Both the position numbers and the translations under genes were made by a program. The notes under the pieces were generated by a model. That model did no database searches, was not told where the DNA came from, and saw only the letters and a program-made list of their open reading frames with translations. A DNA stretch of 12,596 bases from JBNJEM01 sp051745935 (GTDB taxonomy: Bacteria; Planctomycetota; Planctomycetia; Pirellulales; Pirellulaceae), in NCBI GenBank assembly GCA_051745935.1, contig JBNJEM010000161.1, positions 1 to 12,596 of the forward strand, in the 5' to 3' direction. This document shows, piece after piece, positions 1 through 4,573 of the stretch (positions within the stretch are counted from its first letter, which is position 1; each line of letters opens with the position of its first letter).

Positions 1-95
1 CGAAATCTTCCACTCTTCAATCAAGCACGCGCGACAAACTCGGGACAACCCACTTGTTCTATTTTGTCCGATTTTCGGGTTTTTCATCAGCCCAG
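1..95 (+). repeat. Left copy of 95-bp terminal inverted repeat
   Basis: These bases match the reverse complement of 12431-12525 at 94 of 95 positions; the only difference is at position 29 (G here, C in the other copy). Identity stops at 95/96. The left limit is the window edge, so the repeat may continue outside. It holds three GACAA-type words, two direct (32-36 and 44-48) and one inverted (65-69). GGACAA at 43-48 faces TTGTCC at 64-69 across 15 bases. The repeat supplies the stop codon of the integrase remnant next to it. No protein is recognised in it. Confidence 0.95.
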
Positions 96-293
96 GGCCC
101 AGCGGCGGTGCCTGATGTCCACTGCGGTATTCAGCCGCTCCATGCCGAGAATGGGATTCACTGTGGCGCGCTTCGTCGCGGCCAGGCAGTTGCAGAAGGA
201 GTCGAGGGCCTGGACGTAATGGTTGTAGGTGCGGTGGCCCAAGTCCTCTTCCTCGCAGAGCCGGGTCAATCGGGACTTCAGCATCTTCGACAA
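87..293 (-). pseudogene. N-terminal fragment of a tyrosine recombinase (phage-type integrase)
   Basis: The minus-strand frame encodes about 65 residues resembling the N-terminal SAM-like, core-binding domain of planctomycete tyrosine recombinases. Recognisable words are LTRLCEEEDLGHRTYNHYVQ, ALDSFCN, TVNPILGMERLN and VDIRHRR. In the family this domain grips DNA next to the recombination core, and the catalytic R-H-R-Y domain follows it. Here the family resemblance ends after RRWAL, where the inverted repeat begins at position 95 and brings an immediate TGA. The 5' side is also missing: around 265-290 the frame runs into a plus-strand replication-initiator fragment. With no catalytic domain it cannot recombine DNA. 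The family assignment rests on remembered motif words and is fairly secure; the precise 5' junction is uncertain. Confidence 0.75.
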
Positions 294-1248
294 CCTCTAC
301 GTTTATGAGCGAGAACATCGCTTGGCCGGCGGCGAGGCCGAGCCGCGTTCCTGGTTCGTCTGGAACGAGGTGGTCTACAACAGCTTCCGGGCCGGATACC
401 TGAAATCACTGGACTGGGGCCTGTACTGCAGCTTGAAAGATCCAATTGCCAAGCGACTTTATCGGTTCTTGGACAAGCGGTTCTACCGTGAAGAGAAGCT
501 GGCCTTCGATCTACACGAGCTCGCGTTTCACAAGGTGCGGGTCAGCCGAAGCTACAACACGGCCCAGGTCAAGGGGGCGCTGCAGAAGGGCATCCGCGAG
601 CTGGAAGCGGTCTGGGAGCTGCGGCCGATGTCGGCGGACCAGCGTTTCCTGAAGCTCGGTCGCGGCCGGTGGCAGGCGGTCTTCGAGCGCAAACGCAAAC
701 GGACCAAGGCGAAGCGGTCGTCCGAGCCAGGACATCCACTTGCCCAACAGCTGCTTGAACGCGGGGTGGCTCGCGATTCGGCCGAGCGCGTGGTGCAGGA
801 AGCTCCGGCCGAGAGGATCGAAGCGATGCTCGAGCTGTTCGACTGGCACGCCGAGCGCGGAAACCCGCGAAGCCCCGGCTTCGTGGTCGCTGGAATCCGC
901 AGCCCTGAGGGGTTCACTCCACCGCCGGGATTCGAGAGCAACGCCCAGCGGCAGAAACGCGAAGCGGCGCGAAAATCCCGTATTGCCGCTGAGCGGAGCA
1001 TTCAGGCCCAACGAGAGGAAGAGGCTACCCGAAAAGACAAAACGCGACAGGAGGCGTTTACGGCGTTCTGGTGCAAGCTCGGAGATCAAGAGCAAAATCG
1101 GTTCTTCAACGACGCACTCGACAATGCCGATCGAACCAAGCTCGATGGATACCGCAGAGCGCAGAAGCACGGGGGCGTGCTGCTCGAGCATTATCGGGCG
1201 GTGATCCTCCGCCAGCACTTCGAGCGAACGAAAGGGGAGGGGACGTGA
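271..1248 (+). pseudogene. 5'-truncated RPA-type replication initiator protein
   Basis: The frame reads FSIFDNLYVYERE, then SWFVWNEVVYNSFRAGYLK, LYCSLKDPIAKRLYRFLDKR and LHELAFHKVRVSRSYNTAQV. This resembles the replication initiator protein A (RPA) family, the DNA-binding initiators of plasmids and of some integrated elements. Similarity starts abruptly near 271 with no credible start codon or ribosome site, so the 5' end seems lost. The preceding in-frame bases belong to the antisense integrase fragment. After the winged-helix-like part (to about nucleotide 690) the chain continues as a basic, alanine- and glutamate-rich segment likely to form a coiled coil (about 940-1060), then ends normally at TGA. 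It suggests plasmid or integrative-element ancestry for this region. It is probably not expressed as a functional initiator. Confidence 0.65.
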
Positions 1249-1272
1249 CTCCCAGCGTCAGCCGAGGCATGG

Positions 1273-1605
1273 TCAGTCAGTGGCCTCGTCGATTTCCAAT
1301 CGGGTTAGCGGCCGGCGCTGAGCACGGCGGATCCGCAGCACGCGCACCGTCTGGCCCTCGACCGTGAAGATCACTCGAAAAACGTTCGGCCGACGGCCGA
1401 AATGCAACTCCCGCAGCTCCACGTGGACTTTGCTGTTTTCCTTAGCGTGCGAACAACGCTCGGGCTGAGCGCTGAGCGTGTTGATGGTCGCTTGGAAACG
1501 GTCCAGCCACCGCGCTGCCGTCTGCGGAGCGTGTTTGGCAGCCCCAGAGGTAGGCGTCTTCCAGGTCTTCGTTGGCGCGCTGCTGGAGAACGATGCGGTA
1601 GGCAT
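1273..1605 (-). pseudogene. parE: ParE/RelE-type toxin with scrambled N-terminus (two compensating indels)
   Basis: The 110-residue ORF starts 5 bases after the antitoxin stop. From about residue 22 it reads as a ParE-family toxin: AAKHAPQTAARWLDRFQATI, then LHFGRRPNVFRVIFTVEGQT and VRVLRIRRAQRR. Family members bind DNA gyrase or act as ribosome-linked RNases. Residues 3-21 (PTASFSSS...TSG) do not look like the family. The neighbouring frame gives the expected YRIVLQQRANEDLEDAYLW. One missing C just after ATGCC and one extra G in the GGGG run (plus-strand C run 1542-1545) would explain this exactly. The two changes cancel, so the ORF stays open while the first strand and helix are replaced. 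Toxin activity is probably lost, unless the indels are sequencing errors at homopolymers. Confidence 0.8.
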
Positions 1606-1610
1606 CGCGG

Positions 1611-1841
1611 TCAGGAGAGGCCGTGTTTTTTGCGAAGAGCGTCGAAGGCCTTGTCGACCGGCACACCCTCGTCTCCGGCCCGCCAGTCGTCAATCGCCTG
1701 TTTGACGGCCGCCAAGTCCTCGGCTTCCTCGGAAAGCGCCCGCAGCGCATCGCGGAGCACCTCGTCCTCCGAGCCATAATGGCCAGTGGCCATTCGCTCG
1801 CGGACCAGTTCTTCGATGTCGGGCGGGAATTGGTACGACAT
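1611..1841 (-). CDS. parD: ParD-like ribbon-helix-helix antitoxin
   Basis: The 76-residue protein begins MSYQFPPDIEELVRERMATG, continues YGSEDEVLRDALRALSEEAE and ends near ALRKKHGLS. The order (strand, helix, short turn with G-x-Y-x-S-x-x-E, helix) is typical of ParD/CopG-type ribbon-helix-helix antitoxins. These dimerise to bind their own promoter and wrap the toxin with an acidic C-terminal arm, visible here as EEAEDLAAVKQAIDDW onward. An in-frame start nine codons upstream exists, but ATG at 1841 is preferred because GGAG lies 6 bases before it. The toxin starts 5 bases after the stop, the usual antitoxin-first order. The pair probably represses itself. This gene appears intact, so it may now act only as a stand-alone DNA-binding protein. 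Confidence 0.85.
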   Translation of the reverse strand: MSYQFPPDIEELVRERMATGHYGSEDEVLRDALRALSEEAEDLAAVKQAIDDWRAGDEGVPVDKAFDALRKKHGLS

Positions 1842-1873
1842 GCTCACTCCGCTCTGATTTGGGCACAACTACC

Positions 1874-1902
1874 ATTCTAGCGAGCCCGTAGCCGGAGAGC
1901 CA
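1874..1902 (-). promoter_or_regulatory. Possible promoter of the toxin-antitoxin pair
   Basis: On the minus strand TAGAAT (1874-1879) is a good -10 box, 32 bases upstream of the antitoxin ATG. A poor -35 candidate, TGGCTC (1897-1902), sits 17 bases before it. Only the -10 box is convincing. Confidence 0.4.
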
Positions 1903-2100
1903 CCGCAACCGCCCACCGTCGATAGCCTGCACAACTGCGGCGCGACCCCACCCAATTTCTTTTCGGCTGCTGCATCCGCCTTCGCCGTCGCGTCGGCCCT
2001 CACCCCCGGGGCCCTGGGGCCGATGCGATGGCGAAGGTGACTGCCGTCTGTCGGCCGGGCGGTCGAGCAAAAAACGGATCGCCCAAGGTGACTTTCGCTC
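1903..2100. other. GC-rich intergenic stretch, no gene recognised
   Basis: This stretch lies between the antitoxin promoter region and the truncated 3' end of the exonuclease pseudogene. The minus-strand frames stay open for long distances, but their products (rich in R, G, P, S) show no family resemblance. No tRNA, clear terminator or long repeat was seen. It may be upstream sequence carried with the toxin-antitoxin cassette. Confidence 0.5.
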
Positions 2101-2428
2101 GGCAATCCGGCGGCATTCATCCCATCTTCCCGATTCTTCTCCGAGAATGTCGAAATCAAAGCCAAGACCGTTCCAGGTCACAATCGTAAATCCTATATCC
2201 ACCATTTCCGCCAGATAGCAAACAAGCGCGGAGGCCTCCCGTTCGGTCATCTCAGGACGGAACCGTCCCCCCTTTCGTTTGTCCGTGCCATAACTGTGGT
2301 TCGCCATGAAAGCCGGTGTGAGTCGCCGCGCAGCAGATGGCCAAGGGGCGATGCTCCTTGAGGTTGCTGATCCGCTGCGGTAGAACTTTTGCGGTTTCGA
2401 TGTCAAAGGCGAGGTACTTCCGAGTCAT
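2101..2428 (-). pseudogene. DEDD (DnaQ-like) 3'-5' exonuclease, frameshifted and 3'-truncated
   Basis: The ATG at 2428 overlaps the TGA of the reverse transcriptase gene (ATGA) and has an AGGAGG ribosome site 7 bases upstream. The product starts MTRKYLAFDIETAKVLPQRI. FDIET is the Exo I motif (D and E bind metal), and TWNGLGFDFDIL further on fits the Exo II motif of DnaQ/RNase H-fold exonucleases. Between them the frame changes. The first frame stops at TGA soon after TKGGTVPS; the second frame resumes ...GGRFRPEMTEREASALVCYL. Removing one G from the six-G run (plus-strand C run 2267-2272) joins the two halves. Family-like sequence ends at about GRWDECRRIA, before the Exo III region, so the 3' part is lost as well. 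When complete it would have been translated together with the RT. The family call is moderately secure; function in this copy is unlikely. Confidence 0.7.
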
Positions 2429-3036
2429 CTTCGGGCCTCCTGCGAACTCGGAGCGAAGTCAGTCGCTCTGTGGAGCGTGTTCTTCTGCGCAACCAAACCC
2501 TGTTCCTGTGCGGCTTCGGCGACGCGTCGGCAGGAAATCGACCTGAACTTCGCCATCAAGCGTGATCTGCGGCCTGGGTTGCCCCAACATACCAATTGGA
2601 CTCGGCCTCGGATTTGGCCTTCGGTGTAGTACGGCCCGTCGAAGTGCTGCCCATTGGCGAGCCGTCGGGCGTCATCAAGCTGGCGTTCCAGCTCCTCAAT
2701 GTACTCCTTGCGAACGTCGAGTTTCCCACGGACGATGCGGACGTTTGTGATGGATGTCTCCTTGGAAATCGGTTCACACTGACTCTTGGAGGGATTCACG
2801 GTAAATCCATGTTCACGGAGAATCTCTGTAACAACCTTTTGAAAACCGCTTTGCGTGAGATCGAAGGACCCAGAGATCGTGAGATCATCTACGTAGCGCG
2901 TATAGACCAATCCCGCCTTGCGGCAGGCCGCGCCAATGCGGCCGTCCACAGGGAGGAGAATCTGGTCGGCAAGAATGGGACTGGTGATGAAGCCGATCGC
3001 AAGGTGGTATTGACCCTATTGTTGCATAAAGACGGC

Positions 3037-3064
3037 GTAGGACGGGTCTCCAGGCCCGTCTTTT
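3037..3064 (+). repeat. Left arm of perfect 28-bp inverted repeat within the MITE
   Basis: It begins GTAGGACGGGTCTCCAGG and ends CCCGTCTTTT. Its reverse complement is found exactly at 3154-3181. Each arm is itself a hairpin (GACGGG, 8-base loop, CCCGTC), which resembles interspersed palindromes I recall from planctomycete genomes. Confidence 0.9.
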
Positions 3065-3098
3065 ACAGCGCATAAGTGTCTTTTTGCGGTTGTTTGAA

Positions 3099-3119
3099 GA
3101 TCTCACATTTCGTGAGATC
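3099..3119. repeat. Hairpin inside the MITE
   Basis: GATCTCAC and GTGAGATC form a perfect 8-bp stem around the loop ATTTC. Confidence 0.85.
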
Positions 3120-3133
3120 CGCGGACACCAGAT

Positions 3134-3153
3134 CAAGTACGATTTCGTACTTG
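3134..3153. repeat. Second hairpin inside the MITE
   Basis: CAAGTACG and CGTACTTG form a perfect 8-bp stem around the loop ATTT. Its loop is nearly that of the neighbouring hairpin, so the two may be related units. Confidence 0.85.
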
Positions 3154-3181
3154 AAAAGACGGGCCTGGAGACCCGTCCTAC
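3154..3181 (-). repeat. Right arm of perfect 28-bp inverted repeat within the MITE
   Basis: It is the exact reverse complement of 3037-3064, ending CCCGTCCTAC on the plus strand. The 89 bases between the arms carry two near-perfect hairpins. Confidence 0.9.
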
Positions 3182-3608
3182 ATATACTGTTTGCAACGTT
3201 AGGGTTGATAGGTGCAGAGTCGGGTGCAAATTCTGGCCACATCCGGGCTGCAAGCGAACTTTTCGGTAAACAGGCGATAGACGCGCGAATGATGAACGCT
3301 CGGGTAAAAATCAGAGATGTCCGTTTTGAAGACAAACGCGGAACGTCGGTGGGCAAGGGCGTTGGACTTGATGTGGCGGCCGCGTACACCGCCGTGGCTG
3401 TGAGAAGAAGGAACCAATCGGGGAAGGAGAACCCGCCGATAAAGTCTTGACTGGAATTTCCGGACGGCTCCTTTGACGGAAACGACGTTGCGGGGCTTGT
3501 CTGGCTTGTGCGGGTTGAGAAGGATCAACTTCTCATAGTCGCTGTCGATGTCGTCGAGAGTCTTATCAAGTCGTTCGACCGACATGTTAGTTTGCCGGGC
3601 CAAGTGCT

Positions 3609-3947
3609 TTACCTGTCGAAGGTGGAGCATGGTGTTTCCGGATCCTTGATATTTTCCTGAATGAGCGCGTCAATCCGTTGTTTCCATGCCTTGGCGAGTT
3701 TTGACGCGGCAGATCGAACAGCGGGGGGGAGTTCATCCCCGTTCCCTTGTTCACACCAGGCTAAAACATAAAGGTCGATTCCCCAGAGCTCACGATAGCG
3801 GTCGAGCAGTGCCTGCGACGGCTGTGTCTTGCCGTTTTCGACGTTGCATAGATGGACGCATGAGACGCCGAGTGCGGTGGCGGTCTCACGCTGAGTCCAT
3901 CTCAACGACTCTCGGAGCCTTTTAGCAGTCTGTCCTATCTGAACCAT
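3609..3947 (-). CDS. XRE-family helix-turn-helix protein
   Basis: The product is 112 residues. Residues 5-60 form a Cro/C1-type HTH: AKRLRESLRWTQRETATALG (helices 1-2), VSCVHLCNVENGKTQPS (recognition helix and the N-G-x-x-x-P turn), then LLDRYRELWGIDLYVLAWCE. The C-terminal half is basic and helical with no recognised domain. The reading frame is intact. It lies 36 bases after the 82-aa gene and overlaps the RT start by 22 bases, so it belongs to the same transcript. Some retron families carry an HTH accessory protein. Here it could repress the divergent palindromic promoter at 4457-4499, act as an antitoxin-like partner of the RT system, or both. The ribosome site at its ATG is weak, which suggests translation coupled to the upstream gene. 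Confidence 0.85.
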   Translation of the reverse strand: MVQIGQTAKRLRESLRWTQRETATALGVSCVHLCNVENGKTQPSQALLDRYRELWGIDLYVLAWCEQGNGDELPPAVRSAASKLAKAWKQRIDALIQENIKDPETPCSTFDR

Positions 3948-3983
3948 GAGGAAGCACCTGTGAAAGTTGGGATTTGGGAGGTC

Positions 3984-4233
3984 TTAGAGACTTTCCTTGC
4001 CGCTCATCATCAACATTGCCCGCGCAGTCAAATGTTCCGCCCCATCAATGTCGGGTGGTTCACTGTCCAGGCATTCGCTGACTTGTCGTTCGAAGTCATC
4101 TAAGACCTCCCAAGTTGTTGAGCCAAAGTCGTCGTCGGACCGAAGAGCGTTCCAGAATTCGACAATGAAGTCGATCTGATCTCTGCGTTCCGATAACGCA
4201 CCTGGCAGCTTGCCGTGGTAACGAATTCTCATT
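3984..4233 (-). CDS. Unknown 82-aa acidic protein, first gene of the RT operon
   Basis: The ATG at 4233 is chosen because GGAGGAG lies directly before it; a longer frame upstream runs through a strong hairpin and looks non-coding. The protein begins MRIRYHGKLPGALSERRDQI and continues DFIVEFWNALRSDDDFGSTT. It ends with an acidic stretch (about residues 50-67) and a short hydrophobic tail, LTARAMLMMSGKESL. No signal peptide, membrane segment or known motif is seen. I do not recognise the family. Position suggests a small partner or effector-control protein of the RT system: it is the first gene after the structured leader and 36 bases ahead of the HTH gene. It appears intact. Confidence 0.7.
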
Positions 4234-4237
4234 ACTC

Positions 4238-4449
4238 CTCCTTTCCCTTTCTTCAACAATGAGACCACGGAGAACCTCCCCATGAGGTTTTCCGCGAGGG
4301 TCTCGAAACCCACCGACACACACCACACACCACACAGCAGCGTGGCCAGCGTCGGCACTGACAGAGCCTGTGCCTACCAGATGCGCGGCGTCAGTGACGC
4401 CGTTTCAGGCCCCGAAGGGCAACGCGCAGTTGCGCGTGCGAGAAAGGAG
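4238..4449 (-). ncRNA. Candidate structured leader RNA (possible retron msr-msd)
   Basis: Read on the minus strand, the leader between the promoter and the 82-aa gene contains in order: CTCCTTTC (4442-4449); a hairpin ACGCGCA-AC-TGCGCGT (4422-4437); a UUCG tetraloop hairpin GCCC-TTCG-GGGC (4409-4420); a hairpin CGGCGTC-ACT-GACGCCG (4386-4402); a weaker GGCAC/GTGCC stem near 4354-4374; and a 44-base imperfect long hairpin (4261-4304). It closes with GAAAGGAG (4238-4245), complementary to the first element and extendable to 10 pairs with one wobble. A pair of short complementary ends around hairpins and one long stem is the plan of retron msr-msd RNAs. The second end also overlaps the ribosome site of the next gene, so the pairing could be coincidental or could regulate translation. 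No branching guanosine was identified. Confidence 0.45.
4261..4304 (-). repeat. 44-base imperfect palindrome in the RT operon leader
   Basis: On the minus strand GAGAC pairs with GTCTC at the base, CGCGGA with TCCGTG (one wobble), and AACCTC with GAGGTT around the loop ATGGG. Internal mismatches are a three-base bulge and one A-C. The structure would be stable as RNA or as single-stranded DNA. Confidence 0.8.
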
Positions 4450-4456
4450 TTCGGCT

Positions 4457-4499
4457 CGCTTGACAGCATTAAAGTGATAGTTTAACGTTCTGTCAAGCG
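4457..4499. promoter_or_regulatory. Palindromic divergent promoter between the RT operon and addB
   Basis: CGCTTGACAG (4457-4466) and CTGTCAAGCG (4490-4499) are perfect inverted repeats, and each contains a consensus TTGACA. On the minus strand TTGACA (4491-4496), a 17-base spacer and TTTAAT (4468-4473) make a strong sigma-70-like promoter for the RT operon. On the plus strand TTGACA (4460-4465), 17 bases and TAACGT (4483-4488) make a weaker one for addB. The two overlap, so polymerase binding should be mutually exclusive. The symmetry also suits binding of a dimeric regulator such as the XRE protein. Confidence 0.65.
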
Positions 4500-4573
4500 T
4501 ATTGCGGGCGAAATCTGAACGGAGAAGCCGATTCTCCTGGCTGCCTTCAGCCAAACGTGAGGGGACCATTCCC

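Larger units (their letters stand above)
3010..3208. mobile_element. 199-bp MITE with TA target duplication inside the RT gene
   Basis: The element is flanked by TA on both sides (3008-3009 and 3209-3210). Its ends are imperfect inverted repeats, TTGACCCTATTGTTGCA (3010-3026) against TCAACCCTAACGTTGCA (reverse strand of 3192-3208), 13 of 17 matching. Inside is a perfect 28-bp inverted repeat (3037-3064 and 3154-3181) and two further hairpins (3099-3119 and 3134-3153). No transposase is encoded, so it would need one in trans. TA duplication and small size fit the IS630/Tc1-mariner style of insertion. The family name is inference. Confidence 0.85.
2425..3630 (-). pseudogene. Retron-like reverse transcriptase, interrupted by a MITE
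   Basis: Two ORF halves form one reverse transcriptase. The first (3630 to 3210, 141 codons) carries GGVRGRHIKSNALAH and motif A, FKTDISDFYPSV (catalytic D about residue 104). The second (3009 to 2425) carries motif B, LAIGFITSPILADQ, the catalytic YVDD at 2884-2895 (about residues 179-182), VNPSKSQ, and ITNVRIVRGKLDVRKEYIEE with the later RGRVQLVCWGNPG. These match retron-type RTs, as does the restored length of 334 residues with no maturase domain. Deleting 3010-3208 and one TA gives CTY-HLAIG in frame, so the interruption is an insertion rather than divergence. The start overlaps the end of the HTH gene by 22 bases. The stop overlaps the exonuclease start (ATGA). As it stands, translation ends at a TAA just inside the insertion. 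Diversity-generating or Abi-type RT cannot be excluded by eye. Confidence 0.9.

Noticed and set aside
54..308. Plus-strand frame beginning in the left repeat and running through the integrase remnant
   Set aside because: The integrase motifs are on the other strand; a similar frame arises from the right repeat on the minus strand simply because the repeat is duplicated.
3037..3181. CRISPR-like repeats
   Set aside because: The repeats are inverted, only two copies, and lie in a transposable element; no regularly spaced direct repeats exist in the window.
3084..3269. Small ORF within the MITE
   Set aside because: It is translated from hairpins and inverted repeats and runs out into antisense RT sequence; no ribosome site.
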